DNA of 64,000 bases from Gracilimonas sp965227785 (GTDB lineage Bacteria; Bacteroidota; Rhodothermia; Balneolales; Balneolaceae): the NCBI RefSeq assembly GCF_965227785.1, contig NZ_OZ245785.1, positions 434,001 through 498,000 of the forward strand, given 5' to 3'. Positions within the stretch are counted from its first letter, which is position 1. Each line of letters begins with the position of its first letter. Shown piece after piece: positions 43,721-52,536 of the stretch. The notes under the pieces were generated by a model. It made no database searches. It saw nothing but the letters and a program-made list of their open reading frames with translations, and was not told where the DNA came from. Both the position numbers and the translations under genes were made by a program.

Positions 43721-45181
43721 ATGGACAAAGAAAGATTTTTAGAACTTAGTAAAGAATATACGGCTGTACCGGTATATCGCAGATTACTGGCCGATGTACT
43801 TACACCGGTTTCTCTGTTTATGAATATCCGGGAAGGAGCCGAGTTTCCTTTCTTACTTGAATCGGTGGAAGGTGGAGAGCAACTGGCCAGGTATTCCTTT
43901 ATCGGTAGAAATCCCTATCAGAAACTCATTTTTGACGGTGAGCAAACTACCCTTGAATCGTCAGGAACAGCAGAGAAGGTAGATCAGGGTTATTTTGATA
44001 AGCTCAAAGAACTGACAACTGCTTATTCTGAACCCACACTTCCCGAACTTCCCCGATTAAAAGGAGGAGCGGTTGGCTTTTCTGCTTACGATACTTTCCG
44101 TCTTGTTGAAAATTTACCCGATGTACCTGAAGATGACCTGAAACTGCCGGAAGCCATTTGGGCTTTCTATGATGAAATTTTTGCTTTTGATCACGTAAAG
44201 CATCAGGTGGTTTTGATAAAGACGGTATTTGTAGAAGAGGAAAAAGATATTGAGGAAGCCTACCGGAAGGCCCAACAGTCGCTTGATGAAATGGAATCCG
44301 CTGCTCTGAATTCCAATTATCAAAACCGCTCATTTAGTATTGATACGGAATCGTTGTCCAGCAACATGGAACAGGATTATTTCGAACGTATTGTGGAGAA
44401 GGGGAAAGAATACATTTATGAAGGAGATATCTTTCAGGTGGTACTTTCCCAGCGTTTTCAGTCTGATATGAGCGGTGATCCCTTTATGCTGTACCGTGCT
44501 TTAAGGATGGTGAACCCATCTCCGTATTTATTCTACCTGGATTTTGAGGGTTTTCAGCTGGTGGGTTCATCACCGGAGGTCTTGGTTCGGGTGCAGGAGG
44601 GAGAAACCCGTGTTCTTCCGATTGCCGGAACCCGGCCGCGGGGCAAAACCCATGAAGAAGACCTTGCTTTGGAAAAAGATTTAAAGAACGACCCCAAAGA
44701 AGTAGCCGAACACATCATGCTTGTGGATTTGGGGCGTAACGATCTTTCCCGGGTTTGCAAAGCGGGTACAGTAAAAATGGAACGAAATCAGGTGATTGAA
44801 CGATATTCTCACGTGATGCACATAGTTAGTGATGTGGTTGGTGAACTTCGGGAAGATCAATCATCTGTGGACGCTTTAATGCAATGTTTTCCGGCCGGAA
44901 CAGTGAGCGGTGCTCCGAAAATCCGCGCCATGGAAATTATTGACGAGCTTGAAACAACCAAGCGTGGTATTTATGCCGGTGCGGTAGGCTATTTTGATTT
45001 TTCCGGTAATATGGACACCTGCATTGCCATCCGAACCATGGTAGTAACCGATAACAAAGCCTATATTCAGGCCGGTGCCGGGATTGTGGCTGATAGTAAT
45101 CCCACCAAAGAATTTGAAGAAACTCAAAACAAAGCGGGCGCTCTTATTCAGGCGCTTAGCGTAGCTTTAGATATTCAATAA
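43721..45181 (+). CDS. trpE: Anthranilate synthase component I
   Basis: A 486-residue enzyme that turns chorismate and ammonia (from TrpG) into anthranilate. The feedback-inhibition element LLES lies at residues 45-48 in FPFLLESVEGGEQLARYSFIG (given in part), which marks TrpE rather than PabB. The C-terminal chorismate-binding domain has GDIFQVVLSQRF near 234, GSSPEVLVRV near 283, PIAGTRPRG near 300, LDLGRNDLSRV-type VDLGRNDLSRVC near 330 and FPAGTVSGAPKIRAMEII near 388. It is the first structural gene of the trp operon and follows an attenuator and a small palindrome. Confidence 0.97.
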   Translation: MDKERFLELSKEYTAVPVYRRLLADVLTPVSLFMNIREGAEFPFLLESVEGGEQLARYSFIGRNPYQKLIFDGEQTTLESSGTAEKVDQGYFDKLKELTTAYSEPTLPELPRLKGGAVGFSAYDTFRLVENLPDVPEDDLKLPEAIWAFYDEIFAFDHVKHQVVLIKTVFVEEEKDIEEAYRKAQQSLDEMESAALNSNYQNRSFSIDTESLSSNMEQDYFERIVEKGKEYIYEGDIFQVVLSQRFQSDMSGDPFMLYRALRMVNPSPYLFYLDFEGFQLVGSSPEVLVRVQEGETRVLPIAGTRPRGKTHEEDLALEKDLKNDPKEVAEHIMLVDLGRNDLSRVCKAGTVKMERNQVIERYSHVMHIVSDVVGELREDQSSVDALMQCFPAGTVSGAPKIRAMEIIDELETTKRGIYAGAVGYFDFSGNMDTCIAIRTMVVTDNKAYIQAGAGIVADSNPTKEFEETQNKAGALIQALSVALDIQ

Positions 45182-45189
45182 ACAGACTC

Positions 45190-46176
45190 ATGAGCGATAC
45201 AAAAACAATTTTATCAGGCATTCAGCCTTCAGGAAAGCTTCATATTGGGAATTATTTCGGAGCGATACGCCAGCATATTGCTATGCAGGAACAGGGAGAA
45301 GCCTTTTACTTCATTGCCAACTATCATTCTCTGACATCCTTGAACGATGGGGAACAGCTCCGTCAAAATACGATTGATGTAACCCTTGATTACCTCGCAC
45401 TGGGCTTAGATCCCAACAAGGCAACATTCTTTGCGCAGTCTGATGTACCCCAGGTAACCGAATTGGCATGGATACTTGGAACCTTGACACCGGTTTCCCT
45501 TATGGAAAAAGGCGTTTCATATAAAGATAAAATTGCAGCCGGACTCAGCCCGAATATAGGCCTGTTTACCTACCCGATCTTACAAGCTGCTGATATCCTT
45601 ATTTATCATTCAGATATCGTACCTGTGGGGGAGGACCAAAAGCAAAATATAGAGATTACGCGCGATTTAGCAGGAAAATTCAATCATACTTACAATGGTG
45701 AGTACCTCAAACTTCCCGAAGAACATATTGTCAAGTCAGTTGCGGTAGTACCTGGGATTGATGGCCGCAAGATGAGTAAAAGCTACGACAACACGATCAA
45801 TATTTTTACAGAGGGAAAGGCTCTGAAGAAAAGAGTGATGTCTATAGAAACGGATTCAACTCCGCTTGAGGATCCTAAAGACCCGGAAAACGACAACGTA
45901 TTTGCTCTCATTAAGCTGTTTGCGGATAAAGACACACAGAATGAAATAGCTACTAAATACAAAGCGGGCGGATATGGCTATGGTCATGCTAAAAAAGAAC
46001 TGTTGGGAATGATTGAAGAGTATTTTGGAGAAGCACGTGATCGCCGCCATGAATTAGCCAAAGACCTGGATTATGTTCAAGATGTGCTCAGGGAAGGAAG
46101 TAAAAAAGCCCGTGAAAGAGCCGAGACTGTGATGGAACCGATTAGAGAAGTAACCGGCATTGTAAGGCATTTTTGA
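45190..46176 (+). CDS. trpS: Tryptophanyl-tRNA synthetase, inside the trp operon
   Basis: A 328-residue class Ic synthetase. The HIGH-type motif is in SGIQPSGKLHIGNYFGA near residues 9-25, and GRKMSKSYDN near 193-202 is the KMSKS loop. TLTPVSLMEKGVSYKDK and VGEDQKQNIEITRDLA also match. Length is typical. It lies between trpE (eight-base gap) and trpG (two-base gap to the ATG chosen), so it is part of the trp transcript and under the same attenuator. Most bacteria keep trpS elsewhere. Charging enzyme and amino-acid supply would then rise together when charged tRNA-Trp falls. Confidence 0.97.
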   Translation: MSDTKTILSGIQPSGKLHIGNYFGAIRQHIAMQEQGEAFYFIANYHSLTSLNDGEQLRQNTIDVTLDYLALGLDPNKATFFAQSDVPQVTELAWILGTLTPVSLMEKGVSYKDKIAAGLSPNIGLFTYPILQAADILIYHSDIVPVGEDQKQNIEITRDLAGKFNHTYNGEYLKLPEEHIVKSVAVVPGIDGRKMSKSYDNTINIFTEGKALKKRVMSIETDSTPLEDPKDPENDNVFALIKLFADKDTQNEIATKYKAGGYGYGHAKKELLGMIEEYFGEARDRRHELAKDLDYVQDVLREGSKKARERAETVMEPIREVTGIVRHF

Positions 46177-46178
46177 TC

Positions 46179-46742
46179 ATGGTATTAATCATAGATAACT
46201 ACGACTCTTTTACCTACAATCTCGTGCACCTTGTTGCTGCTGAAACGGATGATTACAAAGTCATACGCAATGATGCAATGACGCTTGATGAGATCAAAGA
46301 ACTGAATCCCTCAAAGATTCTTATTTCACCCGGACCGGGGCGTCCGCATGAAGCCGGAATTACAGAGGAAATTATTCGTGAGATGGGGAAGGAGACACCC
46401 GTATTGGGGGTTTGTCTCGGTCATCAGGCAATCGGTGAGGTATTTGGCGCAAAAGTGATACATGCCCCTAAACTCATGCACGGCAAAGTTTCTAAAGTAT
46501 CACATAACGGGGAATTTATATTTAACGGTGCAGAAAAGAACTTCACCGCCACCCGATATCATTCCTTGGTATTGGATCCGGATACCATACCTGATGAACT
46601 CGAAATTACGGCTCATTCAGATGACGGAGTCATACAGGGAATTCGTCACAAAGAATATCCGATTCAAGGGATTCAATTTCACCCGGAAAGCATTCTTACT
46701 ACTGAAGGACCTAAACTTATTCAAAACTGGTTGCGACAATAA
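46179..46742 (+). CDS. trpG: Anthranilate synthase component II (glutamine amidotransferase)
   Basis: A 187-residue class I amidotransferase supplying ammonia to TrpE. From the ATG at 46179 it begins MVLIIDNYDSFTYNLVHL; a TTG two codons upstream is possible but overlaps trpS. The oxyanion strand is SPGPGRP near 50, the nucleophile is Cys79 in GVCLGHQAIGEVFG, and the His-Glu pair lies in FHPES near 168. It may also serve PabB, as TrpG/PabA proteins often do. It overlaps trpD by one base (TAATG) and follows trpS, separated from its usual partner trpE. Confidence 0.95.
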   Translation: MVLIIDNYDSFTYNLVHLVAAETDDYKVIRNDAMTLDEIKELNPSKILISPGPGRPHEAGITEEIIREMGKETPVLGVCLGHQAIGEVFGAKVIHAPKLMHGKVSKVSHNGEFIFNGAEKNFTATRYHSLVLDPDTIPDELEITAHSDDGVIQGIRHKEYPIQGIQFHPESILTTEGPKLIQNWLRQ

Positions 46743-47782
46743 TGGATTTCAAAAGTATTCTGTACAAACTTTCATTTTCTGAAAACCTCACCCAAATTGA
46801 GGCCGAAACTGCGCTTAACCTGATTATGTCTGGCGAGGTTTCTGAGGAGCAAATTGCCGGTTTCCTTACAGCCATGCGGCTGAAAGGGGAAACAGTGGAA
46901 GAGCTTACGGCTTTCGTTAAAGTGATGCGGTCTAAAGCGGTTAAAGTAGAAGTAGACGTAAATGGAGCTATAGATCTTGTAGGAACAGGTGGAGATCAGT
47001 CAGGCACCTTTAATATTTCTACTGCTGCTTCCTTTATTACGGCAGCTGCAGGTGTTCCTGTTATTAAGCATGGTAACCGTAGCGCATCCAGTCAATGTGG
47101 CTCAGCTGATGTACTGGAGTATTTAGGAGCTTCTATAGAACTGGGCAAGGATGGAGTTGAGCAGGTATTTAAGGAAGTTGGTATGGCTTTTATGTTTGCG
47201 CCCATGTTTCATCCGGCCATGAAATACGTGATGCCCACACGTCGTGAACTTGGCTTTCGGACCTTTTTTAATATTCTTGGCCCTATGGTTAATCCTGCTG
47301 ATGTACAGCGATATGTGATAGGAGCTTTCAGTAAAGAGGTAGCTGAGAAAATGGTTCATATCCTCGCTAACCTTGATACAGACTTCGCCTATACCTTTAA
47401 TGCCCACGACGGACTTGATGAGGTAAGCCTGACATCACATTCCGAAATCTTTGAACTGAAAGATAAAGTAGTTTCTACTTCCATCTTGTTTGATCCCGAA
47501 TCAATTGGATTTAAGAAAGTGGAAATGGGTGATCTCATGGGTGGAGGTAAGGAAGAAAATGCAAAGATATTGACGAATATCATGGCAAATAAAGCAACTG
47601 AAGCTCAGCAAAATATCGCACTGTTAAATGCTACCTTTGCCATACAGGCTTCGGGCAAGGTTGCTAAACTGGAAGAAGCTAAAGAACTGGCTGTTGAAGC
47701 TCTTGAATCCGGTAAAGCACGAAAGATGCTGAATGACTTCATTGATGCTACTAACGATGCCATGGGCACATTCAAATATTAA
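46742..47782 (+). CDS. trpD: Anthranilate phosphoribosyltransferase
   Basis: A 346-residue enzyme joining anthranilate to PRPP. The PRPP/metal site is DLVGTGGDQSGTFNISTAA near residues 78-96, followed by VIKHGNRSASSQCGSADVLE near 112 and GPMVNPADVQRYVIGAF near 182. Length is standard. It starts in the stop codon of trpG (TAATG) and ends two bases before trpC, indicating translational coupling. Confidence 0.96.
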   Translation: MDFKSILYKLSFSENLTQIEAETALNLIMSGEVSEEQIAGFLTAMRLKGETVEELTAFVKVMRSKAVKVEVDVNGAIDLVGTGGDQSGTFNISTAASFITAAAGVPVIKHGNRSASSQCGSADVLEYLGASIELGKDGVEQVFKEVGMAFMFAPMFHPAMKYVMPTRRELGFRTFFNILGPMVNPADVQRYVIGAFSKEVAEKMVHILANLDTDFAYTFNAHDGLDEVSLTSHSEIFELKDKVVSTSILFDPESIGFKKVEMGDLMGGGKEENAKILTNIMANKATEAQQNIALLNATFAIQASGKVAKLEEAKELAVEALESGKARKMLNDFIDATNDAMGTFKY

Positions 47783-47784
47783 CG

Positions 47785-48603
47785 ATGAGCACCATACTCG
47801 ATCAAATAGTAGAAAAGACAGCGGAAGATTTAGCCAGGCGAAAGAGGAAGGTCTCTTTTAATGACTTCAACTCTTTCGAGGGTTTTGAGAAAGAGACTAT
47901 TTCCTTTAAAGATGCTCTTTCAGGTACCGATACCGTTTCTATCATTTCAGAAGTTAAAAAAGCTTCTCCATCCAAAGGAATCATCCGCCCCGATTTTGAT
48001 GCGGTTGACATTGCCCTTCGATATGAGGAGGGAGGCGCATCCGCAATTTCGGTGCTGACGGATCAGCCTTTTTTTAAAGGAGATTTAAAATACCTGGAAG
48101 CTATATCAAAAAGAGTTAAGCTTCCGTTACTGCGCAAAGATTTCATCATTGATCCATACCAGATGAAAGAAGCGAAAGCCTATGGAGCGGATGCAGCCTT
48201 AATCATTGTTGCGATTACGGAAGGTGCCCAGCTCAGTGAGTTGTTGCATGCTGCAAAAGAGTTTGAATTGGATGCTCTGGTTGAATGTTATGACCAAGAA
48301 GATTTTGACCGAATTGATTTTGAGCAGGTTGATATTTTGGGAGTAAATAATCGGGATCTAAAGAATTTTGAAGTGGATGTACATCGTGGAATTGAGATCT
48401 TGCAACAGGCGCCTGAAAGAACGGTATTAGTTTCAGAAAGCGGGTTATCATCTGGTGAAGACCTTGCTTTATTGCGAAAAGAAGGAATTCATTCAGCCTT
48501 AATCGGTGAATTTTTTATGAGGCAGGAAGATCCCGGACAAGCCGTAAAAGATTTAATCGAGCAAACCGAAGAAGAATTTCAACAACTAAAAAAGAAAATA
48601 TAG
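47785..48603 (+). CDS. trpC: Indole-3-glycerol phosphate synthase
   Basis: A 272-residue TIM-barrel enzyme closing the indole ring. The active-site motif is ISEVKKASPSKGIIRPDF near residues 53-70; Lys near 117 in LPLLRKDFIIDPYQ is the catalytic acid region; VLVSESGL and HSALIGEFFMRQEDP near 216-240 bind phosphate. It begins three bases after trpD and is followed by trpF as a separate gene, not the fused TrpCF of enterobacteria. Confidence 0.96.
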   Translation: MSTILDQIVEKTAEDLARRKRKVSFNDFNSFEGFEKETISFKDALSGTDTVSIISEVKKASPSKGIIRPDFDAVDIALRYEEGGASAISVLTDQPFFKGDLKYLEAISKRVKLPLLRKDFIIDPYQMKEAKAYGADAALIIVAITEGAQLSELLHAAKEFELDALVECYDQEDFDRIDFEQVDILGVNNRDLKNFEVDVHRGIEILQQAPERTVLVSESGLSSGEDLALLRKEGIHSALIGEFFMRQEDPGQAVKDLIEQTEEEFQQLKKKI

Positions 48604-48646
48604 AACACAGTTGAATCTATTTATCCGTGTTCCATTATCAATGTTT

Positions 48647-49300
48647 ATGGCTCAAAAAAACCAAAGAACAAGAATTAAAATTTGCGGGATTACAAACCTT
48701 GAAGACGCCCGGTTTGCTGCCGGTGCACTTGTAGATTATCTGGGCTTTATCTTTTATGAAAAAAGTCCGCGTTATATTGAACCCGGAGAGGCAGGAGCCA
48801 TTATAAACTGGCTGGAAGGCCCTGAAAAAGTTGGTGTTTTTGTCAATCAGCCTTTAGATGATGTAAACCGCATAGCCAAGGAAACCGGTCTGGATTACGT
48901 TCAGCTGCATGGTGACGAATCGGTAGAATATTGTGAATTGGTGGAAAAGCCCATCATTAAAGTCATTCATATTCAGGAAGAAACGGTTCCTTATTTATTG
49001 AAACATCAGATTGATCAATACTCTGAGGTGGCTGACTTTCTGCTTTTTGATACTAAGATTGATGGTCTATGGGGCGGAACCGGAAAATCATTCGATTGGG
49101 ATATGCTTACAGAAGCAGATATCGACATTCCGTTTTTCCTTTCCGGTGGATTGAATGCGGAGAATATCGGTGAAGCTATAGAGACGGTTCAGCCTCATGC
49201 AGTAGATATCTCAAGCAGCTTGGAGCAAAAACCCGGACTAAAAGACTTTGAAAAAATTGAAGTTTTCATGGACCAAATGAGGGCTATCGAAGCAAATTAA
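48647..49300 (+). CDS. trpF: Phosphoribosylanthranilate isomerase
   Basis: A TIM-barrel enzyme of 217 residues from the ATG at 48647 (MAQKNQRTRIKICGITNLED in part). An upstream TTG at 48611 and ATG at 48641 are possible but add residues that precede the normal KICGI start. The catalytic Cys is in IKICGITN, the catalytic Asp in LLFDTKIDG near 137, and FFLSGGLNAENI near 165 with HAVDISSSLE near 186 bind phosphate. It is followed by a palindromic repeat before trpB. Confidence 0.94.
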   Translation: MAQKNQRTRIKICGITNLEDARFAAGALVDYLGFIFYEKSPRYIEPGEAGAIINWLEGPEKVGVFVNQPLDDVNRIAKETGLDYVQLHGDESVEYCELVEKPIIKVIHIQEETVPYLLKHQIDQYSEVADFLLFDTKIDGLWGGTGKSFDWDMLTEADIDIPFFLSGGLNAENIGEAIETVQPHAVDISSSLEQKPGLKDFEKIEVFMDQMRAIEAN

Positions 49301-49308
49301 TCTTTAAA

Positions 49309-49398
49309 GTCATTCAGAGCGATAGCGATGAATCTTTGCCAGAAAATGTTAACCAACTAATTCAGACAAAGATCCTTCGTAGGTATGCTCAGGATGAC
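49309..49398. repeat. 90-base imperfect inverted-repeat element between trpF and trpB
   Basis: The left arm begins GTCATTCAGAGCGATAGCG and runs to 49338; the right arm 49367-49398 ends GGATGAC. Read in reverse complement, the right arm starts GTCATCCTGAGC and ends ATCTTTG, matching the left arm at both ends with a few mismatches in the middle. The sequence resembles the GTCATTCTGAGCGAAG...GAATCTTTG repeats scattered through many bacterial genomes. It starts nine bases after the trpF stop and ends 13 bases before the trpB ATG, and would form a long hairpin in the trp mRNA. Confidence 0.75.
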
Positions 49399-49411
49399 AT
49401 ATTCAGATATT

Positions 49412-50614
49412 ATGAATGAAGTAAAAACAAAGAAATATACCTTTCCCGATGAACGGGGCTATTACGGCAAATTCGGAGGAAAATTCGTCCCTGAAATTTT
49501 AATACCGGCTATACAAGAACTGGAGAAGGAATTTCAGAAAGCAAAAAATGACGAAGGCTTCCAGAATGAATTTAAGTCTCTGTTGGATGAGTACGTGGGC
49601 CGGCCTACCAAGCTGACCTTCGCAAATCGTTTAACTGAACATTACGGGAAAGGTAAGATTTACCTGAAAAGAGAAGACCTTTGCCATACCGGAGCACATA
49701 AGATCAATAATGCGATCGGGCAGGTTTTATTAGCTTGTAGAATGGGCAAAAAGCGGATAATTGCAGAAACGGGAGCAGGTCAGCATGGTGTGGCAACTGC
49801 AACAGCCTGTGCCAAATTCGGCCTGGAATGTGTGGTGTACATGGGTGAAGAAGACATGGTTCGCCAGAAATTAAATGTAGATCGCATGACGCTGCTCGGA
49901 GCTGAAGTAAGAGGGGTGAGCAGCGGCTCTAAAACCCTGAAAGATGCTACCAATGAAGCCATACGTGATTGGGTAACAAATGTAGATACCACTTTTTATA
50001 TCATTGGATCAGTAGTAGGACCACATCCGTACCCGATGATGGTGCGTTATTTCCATGAGGTTATCGGGCAAGAAACGAAGAAACAGATACAGGATTACGA
50101 AGGGAGAAACCCGGATCATCTCATTGCGTGTGTGGGAGGTGGTTCTAATGCCATTGGCTTCTTTTACCCGTTCATTGATGACGAGGATGTAAACATAATA
50201 GGAATTGAAGCAGCAGGTTATGGGGTCGACTCCGGACAGACTGCAGCAACCATGAGCAAAGGTACTCCGGGTATTTTGCATGGTTCATTGAGCTATTTAC
50301 TGCAAAGTGAAGAAGGTCAGATTGAACTGGCTCATTCCATCAGTGCAGGTTTAGATTACCCGGGTGTAGGGCCCGAACATGCTCATCTTAAAGATCTTGG
50401 AAGAGTAAATTATCATGCCGTTACAGATGATGAGGCAATGGAAGCAGTAAAATTGCTTTCAAAAACCGAAGGTATAATCCCTGCGTTGGAAACCGCCCAC
50501 GCTTTTGCATGGTTAGAGAAACTAATGCCGGAAACTTCTGAAGACGATATAATTGTCCTGAACTGCTCCGGTCGCGGCGATAAAGACATGGGTACAATTT
50601 CAGAGAATTTATAA
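49412..50614 (+). CDS. trpB: Tryptophan synthase beta chain
   Basis: A 400-residue PLP enzyme joining indole and serine. The ATG at 49412 (MNEVKTKKYTFPDERGYYGKF in part) is preferred; an earlier ATG at 49385 would make the first nine residues from the repeat element. The PLP Lys is in LCHTGAHKINNAIGQVL near residue 94, GAGQHGVATATACAKFG near 118 binds substrate, the glycine loop is VGGGSNAIG near 240, and the C-terminal LNCSGRGDKDM is conserved. It is a TrpB1-type enzyme, as expected for partnership with the adjacent trpA. Confidence 0.96.
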   Translation: MNEVKTKKYTFPDERGYYGKFGGKFVPEILIPAIQELEKEFQKAKNDEGFQNEFKSLLDEYVGRPTKLTFANRLTEHYGKGKIYLKREDLCHTGAHKINNAIGQVLLACRMGKKRIIAETGAGQHGVATATACAKFGLECVVYMGEEDMVRQKLNVDRMTLLGAEVRGVSSGSKTLKDATNEAIRDWVTNVDTTFYIIGSVVGPHPYPMMVRYFHEVIGQETKKQIQDYEGRNPDHLIACVGGGSNAIGFFYPFIDDEDVNIIGIEAAGYGVDSGQTAATMSKGTPGILHGSLSYLLQSEEGQIELAHSISAGLDYPGVGPEHAHLKDLGRVNYHAVTDDEAMEAVKLLSKTEGIIPALETAHAFAWLEKLMPETSEDDIIVLNCSGRGDKDMGTISENL

Positions 50615-50622
50615 AAGAAAGA

Positions 50623-51420
50623 ATGAATCGAATTCAAAACGTATTTGAACAAAAAGAGAAAGACTCTAAGCTGATGAGCCTTTTTCTCACAGCAGGTTTT
50701 CCTGATTTAGATGCTACCGTTGATCTGATCCTTGGCTTTGAAAAAAACGGGGCCGACATTATTGAGCTTGGAATGCCCTTTAGTGATCCATTAGCCGATG
50801 GACCTACTATTCAATATTCCAGTGATGTAGCTATAAACAACGGCATAACCATGGACAAGATCTTCGGAATGGTGAAGGAAGTTCGCAAGCATTCAGAAAT
50901 CCCCATCATTCTGATGGGATACATGAATCCGGTACTCCGCTATGGTGTTGAAAAGTTTTGTGCCAATGCGGAACAAGCGGGCGTTGACGGACTCATTATA
51001 CCTGATATACCCATAGAAGAGGGAGGTATCATTGAGGATCACGCCAAAAATTCTAAACTATCTCTGATATACCTTGTTGCGCCTAATACCAGTGATGAGC
51101 GTATGAAGCAGGCCGATGAAAAGTCGGAGGGATTTGTATATTGCGTTTCCGTTACCGGCGTAACCGGAGCCAGAGAAGGCGAGGAAGTCTCAAAATCTGT
51201 AAACCGGTTTATAGAGCGGGTTAAAACCAATATCTCAAGAAATCCGGTGATGGTAGGTTTTGGTATTAAGTCACATGAGGATGCAAATGATATCGCATCA
51301 AATGCCGATGGTTTTATAGTTGGAAGTGCTTTAATTGACACTACCAAAAAAAATTACCCGAATGAAGGATGGCAATCCGAGCTCTTTTCCTTCGTTCACT
51401 CACTGAAATTTGGAAATTAA
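50623..51420 (+). CDS. trpA: Tryptophan synthase alpha chain
   Basis: A 265-residue TIM barrel that releases indole from indole-3-glycerol phosphate and channels it to TrpB. The catalytic Glu lies in IIELGMPFSDPLADGPTIQ near residues 46-64 and the catalytic Asp in GVDGLIIPDIPIEE near 125. CVSVTGVTGARE near 175 and VGFGIKSHEDA near 213 bind phosphate. It starts eight bases after trpB and is followed ten bases later by the DUF4837 gene. Confidence 0.97.
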   Translation: MNRIQNVFEQKEKDSKLMSLFLTAGFPDLDATVDLILGFEKNGADIIELGMPFSDPLADGPTIQYSSDVAINNGITMDKIFGMVKEVRKHSEIPIILMGYMNPVLRYGVEKFCANAEQAGVDGLIIPDIPIEEGGIIEDHAKNSKLSLIYLVAPNTSDERMKQADEKSEGFVYCVSVTGVTGAREGEEVSKSVNRFIERVKTNISRNPVMVGFGIKSHEDANDIASNADGFIVGSALIDTTKKNYPNEGWQSELFSFVHSLKFGN

Positions 51421-51429
51421 TTACTCATT

Positions 51430-52533
51430 ATGCGAATAACGATAGGTTCACTATTCATTTCTGCAGTTGCTCTTCTTTTTATCTCCTGTGATGGAGATTA
51501 CCGTCCACTGGCTGAAGGTAACACCCGCGAAGTAATTGTGGTTATGGATTCAACAAAATGGGAAAGCCAGACAGCCGAAGCCATCAGAGATGTATTTGGA
51601 AAATGGGTGTTAACCGTGCCAAACGGAGAATCTTATTATGACCTTCGGTTTACTCAAATACGTTCACAATCGCATTTAGATCGTCTTAAAAGTAGTAAGA
51701 ATATAATTTTTGCTGCGCCTATAGACGAGGATTCCAATACAGGACGACAGGTTCGAGGCTTCTTGGATGAATCGGTTGAGCAGCGAGTTAAAGATGGTGA
51801 TAGTTTCGCTTTTCCTGTGGAAGATCAATGGTACCGGGATCAATATGTGCTGATATTAAGTTCTTCTTCTGATTCTCTTCTGGCTCAGAAAATCAGGAAT
51901 ACAGAAAACTCATTGCTGAGCAATATGCTTCAAAAAGAGCTGCAGCGTTGGGAGTATTTTGTATATGAAAAGAAAGAACAAACTCAGCTTTCAGACTCGT
52001 TGTGGGAAAACCGAGGGTTCAAAGTTCGCTTTCAGCACGATTATATCAAGAACATAGACACGCTGAACTTCCTGAGTTATCGCCGGTTCCTGCCTCAAAA
52101 CGATCGCTGGATGTGGATTTGGTACAAAGACAATGTGAATGACATTTCTTTCCTGGATGATGAATGGATTATCAATACCCGCGATTCCCTTTCTCAGGTA
52201 TATATTAAAGGAGCCCGCGATTCCATGTATGTTCAAACCTATACCAACCGTCCTGAAATCAGACCAATTATTACCGAAAGTTTCCAGAAAGGACGGCTTC
52301 TTGCCTATGAAACCCGCGGAACCTGGTACATGGTAAACGGACTAATGGGCGGACCATTTGTGAATTTCACTTATTATGATCCCGATACCAATCGCTTGTT
52401 CATGATCGATTACAACCAGTTTGCACCCAGCGTAAGAAAGAAACTGCCGTTCGTTCGCCAGTTCAGGGCTATGGGGCGAACATTTGAATCCGACTCTACC
52501 TGGGCTCCATCAACTCAAGAACCTGCATCATAA
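51430..52533 (+). CDS. DUF4837 family lipoprotein
   Basis: A 367-residue lipoprotein with a signal ending in FISC (Cys20). The sequence fits DUF4837: REVIVVMDSTKWES near 34-47, LRFTQIRSQSHLDRLKSSKNIIFAAP in parts (TQIRSQSHLD near 74), RYRDQYVLILSS-type WYRDQYVLILSSSSDSLL near 135, and YMVNGLMGGPFVNFTYYD near 307. The family is found in Bacteroidota and relatives and has no known function. It lies ten bases after trpA and three bases before bioF, so it appears to link the trp and bio gene sets in one transcript, though nothing suggests it acts in either pathway. Confidence 0.88.
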   Translation: MRITIGSLFISAVALLFISCDGDYRPLAEGNTREVIVVMDSTKWESQTAEAIRDVFGKWVLTVPNGESYYDLRFTQIRSQSHLDRLKSSKNIIFAAPIDEDSNTGRQVRGFLDESVEQRVKDGDSFAFPVEDQWYRDQYVLILSSSSDSLLAQKIRNTENSLLSNMLQKELQRWEYFVYEKKEQTQLSDSLWENRGFKVRFQHDYIKNIDTLNFLSYRRFLPQNDRWMWIWYKDNVNDISFLDDEWIINTRDSLSQVYIKGARDSMYVQTYTNRPEIRPIITESFQKGRLLAYETRGTWYMVNGLMGGPFVNFTYYDPDTNRLFMIDYNQFAPSVRKKLPFVRQFRAMGRTFESDSTWAPSTQEPAS

Positions 52534-52536
52534 CCA

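Noticed and set aside
43721..45181. trpE could be pabB or a fused anthranilate synthase
   Set aside because: The LLES feedback motif, a length of 486 residues without an amidotransferase domain, and the complete trp gene set downstream support trpE.
46173..46178. TTG start for trpG
   Set aside because: The ATG at 46179 gives the normal MVLIIDNYDSF start and does not overlap trpS.
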